Assembly: GCA_026646335.1 (NCBI GenBank)
Contig: JAPKFY010000008.1
Coordinates: 1-51,109 of the forward strand
Origin: Aequorivita sp.
GTDB taxonomy: Bacteria > Bacteroidota > Bacteroidia > Flavobacteriales > Flavobacteriaceae
Length of the DNA stretch: 51,109 bases
Direction of reading: 5' to 3'
Both the position numbers and the translations under genes were made by a program. Positions 21,924-30,190 of this stretch are shown here, piece after piece; position 1 is the stretch's first letter, and each line of letters opens with the position of its first letter. The notes below the pieces were generated by a model. It did not search any database. It was not told where the DNA came from and saw only the letters and a list, made by a program, of their open reading frames with translations.

Positions 21924-24900
21924 ATGAGCAAATATCACTTCAACGAAATAGAAGCAAAATGGCAAAAGCATTGGGCCAAAAACCAAACTTTTAAAGCTGT
22001 TAATCCCTCCCCTTCGGGGGGAGGCCAGGAGGGAGACAAGCCAAAATACTATGTTTTGGATATGTTTCCCTATCCTTCCGGTGCTGGTTTGCACGTTGGG
22101 CATCCACTCGGCTACATTGCCAGTGATATTTATGCGCGCTACAAACGCCACCAAGGTTTTAATGTTTTGCATCCGCAGGGTTATGATTCCTTTGGGCTTC
22201 CGGCGGAACAGTATGCAATCCAAACCGGTCAACATCCCGCAAAAACTACTGAGGAAAACATTGCACGTTACCGCGAACAGTTGGATAAATTAGGGTTTTC
22301 ATTCGATTGGAGCCGCGAAGTTCGCACCAGCAATCCCGAATATTACAAATGGACACAGTGGATTTTCATTCAGCTTTTTGAATCTTGGTATTGTAAACAC
22401 GCCAATAAAGCGTTTCATATTTCGGAACTGATTGAAGTTTTTGAAGCAGAAGGAAATTACAATGTAGAAGCGGTTTGCGATGATAATGTTGAAATTTTTA
22501 CTTCAAAACAATGGCTCGATTTTTCAGAAACTAAAAAGCAGGAAATCCTTTTAAAATACAGACTTACCTATTTAGCCGAAACCGAAGTAAACTGGTGCCC
22601 ACAGCTAGGAACCGTTTTGGCGAATGACGAAATAGTGAATGGCGTTTCCGAGCGCGGCGGTTATCCCGTTGTCCGCAAAAAGATGAAACAGTGGAGTATG
22701 CGAATCACTGCGTATGCCCAACGTTTATTGGACGGACTGAACGAAATAGATTGGCCGCAACCGCTGAAGGATTCACAAACCAATTGGATTGGACGTTCCA
22801 AAGGTGCGACTGTTAAGTTCAGAGTTATGAGTTCAGAGTTAGGAAAAGGAGAAAACTCATCACTCATAACTCATAACTCTGAACTTGAAATTCCAGTTTT
22901 TACTACAAGACCTGACACTATTTTTGGAGTTAGTTTTATGACGCTTGCGCCGGAACACGATTTGGTTTCAAAAATCACGACTGCCGAACAAAAAGAAGCA
23001 GTTGAAAACTACATTGAAGCAACCGCAAAACGCAGCGAGCGCGAGCGAATGGCAGATGTAAAAACCATTACAGGCGTTTTTACGGGCGCGTATGCTGAGC
23101 ATCCTTTTTCAGGAGAGCAAATTCCAATCTGGATTGGCGATTACGTATTGGTGGGCTACGGAACGGGTGCCGTAATGAGCGTTCCCTGCGGCGATCAGCG
23201 CGATTATGATTTTGCGAAACATTTCAATTTACCGATTCCGAATATATTTAAGGATGCGGATATTTCTGAGGAAGCCTATTCCGATAAGGAAAATACAATT
23301 ATCACAAATAGCGACTTTTTAAATGGTCTAAATTATTCCGAAGCCACTGATAAAATAATCGCTGCCTTGGAGGAAAAAGGGATTGGCAAAGGCAAAATAA
23401 ATTACCGTTTGCGCGATGCCGTTTTTAGTCGCCAGCGGTATTGGGGCGAGCCGTTCCCGATTTATTACAAAGACGGAATGCCGCAAATTATCCCGACCGA
23501 ATGTTTGCCATTGCGCCTGCCCGATGTTGAAAAATATTTACCCACCGAAGAAGGCGAACCGCCTTTGGGCCGTGCTGATGATTGGGCATGGGATGTTGAA
23601 AAGTTGTCGGTTGTCAGTCGTCAGTTGATTGACCACAAAACCGTTTTTCCTTTGGAATTGAATACGATGCCCGGCTGGGCGGGAAGCAGTTGGTACTTTT
23701 TCCGATATATGGAAGATGAAAAACGCGACGAGGTTTTTGCCTCAAAAGAAGCTTTGGACTATTGGCAAAACGTGGATTTATACATAGGTGGCAGCGAGCA
23801 CGCTACTGGCCATTTGTTGTACAGCCGTTTTTGGGTAAAATTTATGCTCGACCGCGGTTTTGTAAATGTGGAAGAACCATTTAAGAAGTTGATAAACCAA
23901 GGGATGATTTTGGGGGAGAGTGCACTGATATATATGTTACAACCTACTGACTTGCCTCCTATTTTCATTTCAAAAGAAATTTATGAAAAAGAAGAAATAG
24001 ATCTTAAAGAAACAGGTAAAAGGGGAGATCTGTACGATTTATATTCAATTATATTTAAGAAGTATAATTTAAATAGTCCGGCTGGATTTGTTCATCAAAC
24101 TGTACATGCCGATGTTTCATTTGTAAATATTCAAAATGAATTAGACATCGAAGCTTTTAAAAATTGGAGACCAGAATACAAATACGCTATTTTCATTTTG
24201 GAAGATGGAAGTGTGTACGAACTAAACTCCTCCCCTTCGGGGAGGCCGGGAGGGGCCTTCAAAGTATCCCGCGAAGTAGAAAAAATGTCCAAATCCAAAT
24301 ACAACGTGGTAAACCCCGATGATATTTGCAACCAATACGGGGCAGATACTTTGCGGATGTACGAAATGTTCCTCGGCCCGCTGGAGCAGGCAAAACCTTG
24401 GAACACCGCTGGAATTACTGGCGTACACGGTTTCCTAAAAAAACTTTGGAAACTCTACCATTCTGGTCCGGATGAAAGTTTTTACGTAACGGACACCCCT
24501 CTTTCGGAGGGGCAGGGGGAGGCCTTGAAAACGCTTCATAAAACCATCAAAAAAGTACAGGAAGACATTGAGAATTTCAGTTTTAACACTTCGGTTTCGT
24601 CTTTTATGATTGCGGTGAACGAGCTTATTTCCCAAAATTGTAATTCGCGGGAAGTGTTGGAGCCTTTGGCAATACTTATTTCGCCTTACGCGCCGCACAT
24701 TGCGGAAGAACTTTGGCAGAAATTGGGGCATTCGGAAAGTATTGCCACAGCAGTTTTTCCAAAATTTGAACAGAAATTTTTAGTGGAGAGCAGCAAGGAA
24801 TATCCAATCTCTTTCAACGGAAAAATGCGCTTTACTTTGGAACTGCCTTTGGATTTAACAAAAGAAGAAATAGAATCTGCCGTAATGGCACACGAGAAAA

Positions 24901-24977
24901 CAGCCCAGTATTTGGAAGGTCGCGCGCCGAAAAAGGTAATTATCGTGCCCGGAAAAATTGTGAATATCGTAGGTTAA
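21924..24977 (+). CDS. leuS: Leucyl-tRNA synthetase carrying several in-frame repeat insertions
   Basis: The 1017-residue class I synthetase charges tRNA-Leu. The HIGH motif is HVGH (57-60), KMSKS is at about 786-790, and the editing (CP1) domain lies in between. It is longer than the roughly 930-950 residues I recall for flavobacterial relatives. The extra length comes from short repeats translated in frame: GC-rich palindromes at 22004-22034 (residues ~27-37), 24227-24259 (~768-779) and 24496-24526 (~858-868), a 19-bp inverted repeat at 22815-22886 (~298-321), and a heptamer array at 23603-23630 (~560-569). A longer AT-rich segment (about 23935-24120) also seems expanded. All lie in loops and both active-site motifs are intact, so the enzyme should be functional. 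Confidence 0.96.
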   Translation: MSKYHFNEIEAKWQKHWAKNQTFKAVNPSPSGGGQEGDKPKYYVLDMFPYPSGAGLHVGHPLGYIASDIYARYKRHQGFNVLHPQGYDSFGLPAEQYAIQTGQHPAKTTEENIARYREQLDKLGFSFDWSREVRTSNPEYYKWTQWIFIQLFESWYCKHANKAFHISELIEVFEAEGNYNVEAVCDDNVEIFTSKQWLDFSETKKQEILLKYRLTYLAETEVNWCPQLGTVLANDEIVNGVSERGGYPVVRKKMKQWSMRITAYAQRLLDGLNEIDWPQPLKDSQTNWIGRSKGATVKFRVMSSELGKGENSSLITHNSELEIPVFTTRPDTIFGVSFMTLAPEHDLVSKITTAEQKEAVENYIEATAKRSERERMADVKTITGVFTGAYAEHPFSGEQIPIWIGDYVLVGYGTGAVMSVPCGDQRDYDFAKHFNLPIPNIFKDADISEEAYSDKENTIITNSDFLNGLNYSEATDKIIAALEEKGIGKGKINYRLRDAVFSRQRYWGEPFPIYYKDGMPQIIPTECLPLRLPDVEKYLPTEEGEPPLGRADDWAWDVEKLSVVSRQLIDHKTVFPLELNTMPGWAGSSWYFFRYMEDEKRDEVFASKEALDYWQNVDLYIGGSEHATGHLLYSRFWVKFMLDRGFVNVEEPFKKLINQGMILGESALIYMLQPTDLPPIFISKEIYEKEEIDLKETGKRGDLYDLYSIIFKKYNLNSPAGFVHQTVHADVSFVNIQNELDIEAFKNWRPEYKYAIFILEDGSVYELNSSPSGRPGGAFKVSREVEKMSKSKYNVVNPDDICNQYGADTLRMYEMFLGPLEQAKPWNTAGITGVHGFLKKLWKLYHSGPDESFYVTDTPLSEGQGEALKTLHKTIKKVQEDIENFSFNTSVSSFMIAVNELISQNCNSREVLEPLAILISPYAPHIAEELWQKLGHSESIATAVFPKFEQKFLVESSKEYPISFNGKMRFTLELPLDLTKEEIESAVMAHEKTAQYLEGRAPKKVIIVPGKIVNIVG
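22004..22034 (+). repeat. GC-rich TTCG-loop palindrome, copy 1, inside leuS
   Basis: The CTCCCC/GGGGAG-type stem closes on TTCG and is followed by GAGGCCAGGAGGGA. It is translated in frame as PSPSGGGQEG, between the N-terminal helix and the strand leading to the HIGH motif. Copies 2 and 3 share the same layout. Confidence 0.85.
22815..22886 (+). repeat. 19-bp perfect inverted repeat with AACTCAT heptamers inside leuS
   Basis: Arms at 22815-22833 and 22868-22886 are perfect reverse complements, separated by 34 bases. The 3' half (22854-22886) matches the riboswitch repeat at 6763-6795 at 30 of 33 positions. It is translated as a surface-loop-like segment (VMSSELGKGENSSLITHNSE) at the entry to the editing domain. 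Confidence 0.9.
23603..23630 (+). repeat. Heptamer repeat GTTGTCA inside leuS
   Basis: Four consecutive 7-mers (GTTGTCG, GTTGTCA, GTCGTCA, GTTGATT) are translated as LSVVSRQLI. Relatives I recall have unrelated sequence of similar length here. Confidence 0.75.
24227..24259 (+). repeat. GC-rich TTCG-loop palindrome, copy 2, inside leuS
   Basis: The stem CTCCCC/GGGGAG closes on TTCG and is followed by GCCGGGAGGGGCC. It is translated as SSPSGRPGGAF, about ten residues before the KMSKS region. Confidence 0.85.
24496..24526 (+). repeat. GC-rich palindrome, copy 3, inside leuS
   Basis: The stem CCCCTC/GAGGGG with a five-base loop (TTTCG) is followed by GCAGGGGGAGGCC. It is translated as PLSEGQGEAL at the start of the anticodon-binding region. 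Confidence 0.8.
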
Positions 24978-24998
24978 AAAATTTGCACGCTTTTTGAT

Positions 24999-25006
24999 TA
25001 AATTTG
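24999..25006 (+). promoter_or_regulatory. Putative -7 element (TAAATTTG) for the metalloprotease gene
   Basis: An exact TAnnTTTG lies 26 bases before the start codon at 25033. Confidence 0.5.
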
Positions 25007-25032
25007 AAGTAAGAATTTAAAAAACTAAAAAA

Positions 25033-25722
25033 ATGTTTGGATACTATATAATTGCAGGGATTATCTTTTTGGTAAGTTGGTACGTGAGCCACAAATTAAA
25101 AAGCAAGTTTAAGGAATATTCGCAAATCCACCTTCAAAATGGAATGAGCGGAAAAGAGATTGCCGAAAAAATGCTAGCCGACAACGGCATTACCGATGTG
25201 CAGGTTATTTCGGTTGCAGGACAATTGACGGACCATTACGATCCTTCAAAGAAAACCGTGAACTTGAGCGAAGGGGTTTATATGCAGCGCAACGCAGCTG
25301 CGGCAGCCGTTGCGGCACACGAATGTGGTCACGCCGTGCAACACGCCACTGCGTACAGTTGGTTGAAACTGCGTTCAACGATAGTGCCTGCCGTGAGCGT
25401 TTCCAGCAAACTTTCAAATTTTGTGATAATGGCTGGTCTTATTCTTTTCGCAACCGGCTCTGCTTTCGGAACTTGGATTTTCGGAGTTGGAATTGTGCTT
25501 TTTGCTATAACTACTGCTTTTGCATTCGTTACACTTCCGGTGGAATTTGATGCCAGCAAACGGGCATTGGTTTGGTTGGAAAGCAGCAATATGGTGACTC
25601 CACAAGAACATGACGGTGCAGAGGATGCTTTAAAATGGGCAGCTAGAACTTACGTGGTTGCAGCACTTGGCTCATTGGCTACATTGCTTTATTTTATCTC
25701 AATTTTCTTGGGAAGAAGATAA
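25033..25722 (+). CDS. YugP-like zinc metallopeptidase, membrane-bound
   Basis: The 229-residue protein begins with a transmembrane helix (about 2-18) and has the zinc motif HECGH at about 96-100 (AAHECGHAVQHATAY), then two central helices (about 130-170) and a last C-terminal helix. This matches the YugP/DUF family of neutral zinc metallopeptidases. The substrate is unknown; an envelope quality-control role is plausible. It follows leuS but has its own promoter box. Confidence 0.88.
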   Translation: MFGYYIIAGIIFLVSWYVSHKLKSKFKEYSQIHLQNGMSGKEIAEKMLADNGITDVQVISVAGQLTDHYDPSKKTVNLSEGVYMQRNAAAAAVAAHECGHAVQHATAYSWLKLRSTIVPAVSVSSKLSNFVIMAGLILFATGSAFGTWIFGVGIVLFAITTAFAFVTLPVEFDASKRALVWLESSNMVTPQEHDGAEDALKWAARTYVVAALGSLATLLYFISIFLGRR

Positions 25723-25732
25723 AAAATTAATG

Positions 25733-25750
25733 TCCCGATAGCTATCGGGA
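25733..25750. repeat. 18-bp perfect palindrome (TCCCGATA GC TATCGGGA)
   Basis: A perfect self-complementary sequence follows the metallopeptidase gene. It is similar in its ends (TCCCG/CGGGA) to the hairpins of the greA leader and looks like a dispersed REP-type unit. Confidence 0.75.
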
Positions 25751-25770
25751 TTAGATTGACGATGGTCGAT

Positions 25771-25814
25771 TGTGTCGTCCTAAATAATCGATACAGATTA
25801 TTTAGGACGACACA
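25771..25814. repeat. 19-bp perfect inverted repeat, possible collapsed IS ends
   Basis: Arms TGTGTCGTCCTAAATAATC and its exact complement enclose the six-base loop GATACA. There is no T tract on either side, so it is not a typical terminator although it lies between convergent genes. The outer TGTG...CACA ends are like those of some insertion sequences, which suggests a MITE or two fused IS ends; no target duplication was seen. Confidence 0.7.
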
Positions 25815-25829
25815 TATCTCAATACTTTC

Positions 25830-27197
25830 TTAGTGAACGTTATCCGGATTGTAACCCGCATATTTCACTTCTTCTTCGTGAAAAATGATTCCGTTTTCCT
25901 TCAGTTCCTTTAAAATTGGTTCGTAAACTTCTTTTGCGATTGGAAGTTGAACTCCGGGAGTGGTTATTTCTTCGTTTAAAATTTTCAAAGCTGCAATTGC
26001 TACGGGAAGTCCAACGGTTTTTGCCATTGCGGTATAGGTTTGATCTTCTCCAATCAGTGCCATGTGGCTATCAATCTGGTGTTGTTTTCCATCCAATTCA
26101 TAACCAAATTTGTGATACATCACAATCATGTCTTTATCGTGTGGCGCCAATGTCCATTTGTCTTCCAATATTTTTTGAAGGGCCATTGCTGGAGTTGCAT
26201 CTTTGATTCCCAAAGTTTTTTCTTTATTGAAAATATCCAATTCCTCCAATTTTTCCCACATCAAATCATCTTGATCAATTTTTAGGGCGTAGCGAAGTTT
26301 AAGTTCAACGGTATCTGTTGGGGAATAAGCCAAAAATAAGTTTACAAATTCGCGATAGGTTAAGTTTTCTGAATCTGGAATTGTGTAGGTGTCGTCGGTC
26401 ATTCCCAATTGAACAAACATATTCCAAGCCTTGCTGAAGCCAACTCTTCTAATGGTTCCGCGGTATAGCGTAAGGATATTTTCCAGTCCGTAAACAGATT
26501 GGTATTGTAGGGAGTTTCTATTTGCTAAAACCTCAAATTTCCCATAGCCTTCAATATTTATAAATTCTGTTCTACGGAACAATCTGTGGTAAGGTATGTA
26601 CTTGAATTTTCCTTCCTGGATAAATTCAGCAGCGCCTCCTTGCCCGGCCAAAACCACATTGCGGGGGTTCCAAGTGAATTTGTAGTTCCAAAGATTGTCA
26701 TCGCTTTCGGGAGCAATCAAACCTCCGCAGAAAGATTCAAAAAGAAGCATTTTGCCGCCTTTTGCACGTATTCTGTCAATCACTTGCATTGCGCTCATAT
26801 GGTCCACTCCGGGATCGAGCCCAATTTCATTCATAAAAACCAACCCTTTTGATTCGGCTTTGTGGTTCAGCGCTTGCATTTCTTTGCTTACATATGACGC
26901 GGTTACCATATGTTTTCCAAATTCTATACAATCACGAGCTACTTCAATATGATAACGCGCAGGAAGCATCGAAATAACTAAATCGCTGTTTTCAACGGCT
27001 TCCTTTCTTTGCACATCGTTAAAAACGTCGAGCAAAATTCCGCGCGCGTTGGGATGGCCAGTTGTAAATTTTTGAGCAGACTGAATGGAAATATCCCCAA
27101 TGGTTATAAAAAGGTCTTCTTTTTCACTTTTGTCCAGCAAATAGCGTATTAAACTTGTGGCAGATCTTCCTGCACCTATAATTAATATGTTTCTCAT
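25830..27197 (-). CDS. Saccharopine dehydrogenase family protein
   Basis: The 455-residue oxidoreductase has an N-terminal Rossmann fold (ILIIGAGRSATSLIRYLL at 4-21) and a C-terminal saccharopine-dehydrogenase-type domain (GGLIAPESDDNLWNYKFTWNPRNVVLAGQGGAA in segments after residue ~160). Related enzymes form or split saccharopine in lysine breakdown. In flavobacteria this type may act in lysine degradation, which would fit the glutaryl-CoA-type dehydrogenase at 46901-48079, but the two are far apart and this link is inference. Confidence 0.88.
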   Translation of the reverse strand: MRNILIIGAGRSATSLIRYLLDKSEKEDLFITIGDISIQSAQKFTTGHPNARGILLDVFNDVQRKEAVENSDLVISMLPARYHIEVARDCIEFGKHMVTASYVSKEMQALNHKAESKGLVFMNEIGLDPGVDHMSAMQVIDRIRAKGGKMLLFESFCGGLIAPESDDNLWNYKFTWNPRNVVLAGQGGAAEFIQEGKFKYIPYHRLFRRTEFINIEGYGKFEVLANRNSLQYQSVYGLENILTLYRGTIRRVGFSKAWNMFVQLGMTDDTYTIPDSENLTYREFVNLFLAYSPTDTVELKLRYALKIDQDDLMWEKLEELDIFNKEKTLGIKDATPAMALQKILEDKWTLAPHDKDMIVMYHKFGYELDGKQHQIDSHMALIGEDQTYTAMAKTVGLPVAIAALKILNEEITTPGVQLPIAKEVYEPILKELKENGIIFHEEEVKYAGYNPDNVH

Positions 27198-27213
27198 TGG
27201 GAGAGTTTTTTGT

Positions 27214-27221
27214 TAACTTTG
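27214..27221 (+). promoter_or_regulatory. Putative -7 element (TAACTTTG) for the DUF423 gene
   Basis: An exact TAnnTTTG lies 47 bases before the start codon at 27269. Confidence 0.45.
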
Positions 27222-27268
27222 GAGATAGATTTTGTAATGGACGAAATTACTAATTCCAAATTTTAAAA

Positions 27269-27667
27269 ATGACAGTTTTTGACAAAAAAATGGCGGTAAC
27301 AGCTTCTTTTCTCACCGCCGCCACAATTGCTCTGGGAGCTTTCGGAGCACATGGTTTAAAAAATATTGTGGAAGCTTCTGCATTAAATACATTTGAAACT
27401 GGCGTACGCTATCAAATGTATCATTGTCTTGCCATTTTAGTGTTGGGATTGGCGCCTTCAATTCCGGAGAAGTTAAAAAAAACTGTGTTTTGGTTTTTTA
27501 TTTTAGGAATACTTCTTTTTTCAGGATCAATTTATCTGCTTGCCCTGAATGAAGTTTTGCCTTTTAATGCCGCCAAGATTGGATTTGTAACCCCAATAGG
27601 GGGTTTGATGTTTATCATCGGGTGGTTTTGGTTTGCATATAAAATGCTTACGTTAAAGAAGCGATAA
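27269..27667 (+). CDS. DUF423 family membrane protein
   Basis: The 132-residue protein has four transmembrane helices and the family signature FGAHGLKN (about 25-32) followed by FETGVRYQMYHCLA. Function is not established. It lies alone, divergent from the saccharopine dehydrogenase gene and upstream of pckA. Confidence 0.9.
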   Translation: MTVFDKKMAVTASFLTAATIALGAFGAHGLKNIVEASALNTFETGVRYQMYHCLAILVLGLAPSIPEKLKKTVFWFFILGILLFSGSIYLLALNEVLPFNAAKIGFVTPIGGLMFIIGWFWFAYKMLTLKKR

Positions 27668-27705
27668 ATGTTTTTTATATTTTCTTCAATCTCTCTAAGA
27701 TTTGC

Positions 27706-27713
27706 TACTTTTG
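27706..27713 (+). promoter_or_regulatory. Putative pckA -7 element (TACTTTTG)
   Basis: An exact TAnnTTTG ends 24 bases before ATG 27738. It lies inside the longer possible reading frame from 27702, which argues for the 27738 start. Confidence 0.6.
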
Positions 27714-27737
27714 TACTCTACAAAATTTAAAAAAGGT

Positions 27738-29339
27738 ATGGTCGATAAAAACCAAGCTAGAAAAACGATTTCGGTTGACAAATACGGAATCAAAAACGCA
27801 AAAGTTAAATATCAACTTTCTTCTGAAGAACTTCACGACGAAACTTTGCAAAAAGGGCAAGGAGAAGAGGCCGCTAACGGTGCTTTGTCAGTAAACACAG
27901 GAGAATTTACGGGAAGGTCCCCGAAAGATAGGTTTATTGTAAAAGATGATGTTACGCGCGACAAAGTATGGTGGGGGAACGTAAACATTCCGTTTCCGCC
28001 AGATATGTTTGACAAGCTTTATGACAAGGTTGTTGATTATCTTTCAGAGAAAGAAATTTACGTGCGCGACAGCTATGCTTGCGCAGACGAAAACTACAAG
28101 CTCAACATCAGAGTTATTAACGAGACGCCTTGGTGCAATCTATTTGCCCATAACATGTTTCTTCGTCCAACTGAAGAAGAATTGGCATCTTTTGATCCCG
28201 AATGGCTTCTTGTTAATGCACCCGGATTTTTAGCAGATCCTGAGGTTGATGGAACACGTCAACATAATTTTGCCATCCTTAATTTCACGCGTAAAATTGC
28301 CTTGATTGGCGGTACAGGTTATACCGGTGAAATTAAAAAGGGTATTTTTTCGGCACTAAATTTTATTATGCCGGTAGATAAAAACACCTTGCCAATGCAC
28401 TGTTCGGCGAATGTTGGCAATAATGGAGAAACGGCAATTTTCTTCGGGCTTTCAGGTACGGGTAAAACTACACTTTCAGCAGATCCAGAACGAAATTTGA
28501 TAGGCGATGATGAACACGGCTGGACACCAGACAATACGATTTTTAATTTTGAAGGTGGATGTTATGCGAAGGTTATAAACCTTTCAGAAGAAAACGAACC
28601 GGATATTTTTAATGCAATAAAACCCGGAGCGCTGCTTGAAAACGTTGTGATGGACGCAGATGGAAACATAGATTTTGCAGATATTTCTATCACCCAAAAT
28701 ACGCGTGTAAGTTATCCAATCTATCACATCAACAACATTCAAGTGCCTTCCATTGGCCACAACCCGAAAAATATTTTCTTTTTGACGGCTGATGCTTTTG
28801 GCGTTTTGCCTCCAATTTCAAAATTGACTCCAGGACAGGCTGCTTATCACTTCATTAGTGGTTATACTGCTAAAGTTGCTGGAACAGAAGAAGGAATCAA
28901 CGAACCTACGCCAAACTTTTCAGCGTGCTTTGGTGCGCCTTTTATGCCGCTTCACCCAACGGAATACGCCGAAATGTTAAGCAAAAAGATGAAGGCTGCC
29001 GGGGTTAATGTATGGTTGGTAAACACAGGATGGACCGGTGGTCCTTATGGAGTGGGGAGCAGAATGAAATTGAAATACACCCGTGCAATGATTGCCGCTG
29101 CTTTGGAAGGAAAATTAAAAGATGTGGAATTTGAGAAACACCCAATTTTCAATCTGATGATGCCAAAATCCTGTCCGAACGTTCCCTCGGAAATATTAAA
29201 TCCAAAGGAAACTTGGAAGAACAAAAAGGCGTATGATATTCAAGCTAAAGAATTGGCAAACTCTTTCAAAGAGAACTTTGCTAAATTTGAAACCTATGCA
29301 AATGATGAAATTCTTGCTGGAGCTCCCGCTTCCGAATAA
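27738..29339 (+). CDS. pckA: Phosphoenolpyruvate carboxykinase (ATP)
   Basis: Started at MVDKNQARKT (533 residues, close to the usual 540), the enzyme converts oxaloacetate and ATP to phosphoenolpyruvate, the first step of gluconeogenesis. The kinase P-loop is GLSGTGKTTLSADP, followed by LIGDDEHGW with the metal-binding aspartates; TGRSPKDRFIV near the N-terminus binds oxaloacetate. The start is chosen because the -7 box lies within the longer frame. A strong terminator follows, shared with the convergent hemD-like gene. Confidence 0.96.
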   Translation: MVDKNQARKTISVDKYGIKNAKVKYQLSSEELHDETLQKGQGEEAANGALSVNTGEFTGRSPKDRFIVKDDVTRDKVWWGNVNIPFPPDMFDKLYDKVVDYLSEKEIYVRDSYACADENYKLNIRVINETPWCNLFAHNMFLRPTEEELASFDPEWLLVNAPGFLADPEVDGTRQHNFAILNFTRKIALIGGTGYTGEIKKGIFSALNFIMPVDKNTLPMHCSANVGNNGETAIFFGLSGTGKTTLSADPERNLIGDDEHGWTPDNTIFNFEGGCYAKVINLSEENEPDIFNAIKPGALLENVVMDADGNIDFADISITQNTRVSYPIYHINNIQVPSIGHNPKNIFFLTADAFGVLPPISKLTPGQAAYHFISGYTAKVAGTEEGINEPTPNFSACFGAPFMPLHPTEYAEMLSKKMKAAGVNVWLVNTGWTGGPYGVGSRMKLKYTRAMIAAALEGKLKDVEFEKHPIFNLMMPKSCPNVPSEILNPKETWKNKKAYDIQAKELANSFKENFAKFETYANDEILAGAPASE

Positions 29340-29361
29340 TTTCTGAAAATAATTCATAAAC

Positions 29362-29393
29362 AAAAAGGCTTGCCAATGTGGCAAGCCTTTTTT
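29362..29393. terminator. Bidirectional terminator between pckA and the hemD-like gene
   Basis: The stem AGGCTTGCC/GGCAAGCCT (9 bp) has a five-base loop and is flanked by an A run on the left and a T run on the right, so it can work on both strands. Confidence 0.9.
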
Positions 29394-29411
29394 ATTTGCA
29401 ATTAATCGATC

Positions 29412-30161
29412 TTATTTTTTGTTGTTTACCTCCTTGATGTACTTTTCCAAAGCCATTGTCATAGACGGAGTTTCGGGGGTTGGGGCTTGAATGTCCACAC
29501 GCAGGCCTTCATCTGTAGCGGCTTTTACCGTTGTGTTCCCGAATACTGCTATGCGGGTATCATTTTGTTTGAAATCTGGAAAGTTTTCAAAAAGTGATTG
29601 GATTCCACTTGGGCTAAAAAACACCAATATGTCATAATACACATCGCGAAGGTCTGAAAGGTCGCTGATTACCGTTTTGTAAAATGTTGCTTCTTTCCAA
29701 TCTACTTTTAATTCATTCAATACCTGAGGCACTTCTGGCTTCAATTTATCTGAAGTAGGAAGCAGGAATTTTTCGTTTTTATATTTTTTGATCAGGGGAG
29801 CAAGTTCAGAAAAAGTTCTTTTTCCCACATAAATCTTTCGCTTTCTGTAAACAACATATTTTTGAAGATAGTAAGCTACTGCTTCACTCAAACAAAAATA
29901 TTTCATTGTGTCTGGCACTTTAAAACGAAGCTCGTCGGCAATCCGGAAATAATGGTCCACAGAGTTTCGGCTGGTAAGAATAATTGCCGAATATTGGGTG
30001 AGATCAACTTTTTGGGCTCGAACATCTTTGCCTGACACGCCTTCAACGTGTATAAAAGGGCGGAAATCTATTTTTACCTTTTGCTTTTCGATTAAATCGA
30101 AATAGGGTGAGTTTTCAATTTTAGGCTCGGGCTGGGAAACCAAAATAGTTTTCACTTTCAT
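29412..30161 (-). CDS. hemD: Uroporphyrinogen-III synthase family protein
   Basis: The 249-residue protein has the HemD two-lobe pattern: SVSQPEP-like start (ILVSQPEP), YSAIILTSRNSVDHYF in lobe one, and LVFFSPSGIQSLF with IAVFGNTTVKAATDEGL in lobe two. HemD closes hydroxymethylbilane to uroporphyrinogen III in heme synthesis. Sequence conservation in this family is low, so the label rests on these motifs and the usual pairing with a DUF4271 gene in Bacteroidota. Confidence 0.85.
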   Translation of the reverse strand: MKVKTILVSQPEPKIENSPYFDLIEKQKVKIDFRPFIHVEGVSGKDVRAQKVDLTQYSAIILTSRNSVDHYFRIADELRFKVPDTMKYFCLSEAVAYYLQKYVVYRKRKIYVGKRTFSELAPLIKKYKNEKFLLPTSDKLKPEVPQVLNELKVDWKEATFYKTVISDLSDLRDVYYDILVFFSPSGIQSLFENFPDFKQNDTRIAVFGNTTVKAATDEGLRVDIQAPTPETPSMTMALEKYIKEVNNKK

Positions 30162-30190
30162 AGATATTCCTGATTTTTTAAAATTGTATT

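Noticed and set aside
21924-24977. Extra length of LeuRS considered as an intein or gene fusion
   Set aside because: The extra residues are five or six short separate loops of about 10-25 residues, each tied to a DNA repeat; there are no splicing motifs or extra domains.
25771-25814. Inverted repeat considered as an ordinary bidirectional terminator
   Set aside because: Neither side has a T or A run next to the stem, unlike the other terminators in the window.
27702-27737. N-terminal extension of PckA starting with TTG 27702
   Set aside because: It overlaps an exact -7 element and is absent from typical PckA proteins.
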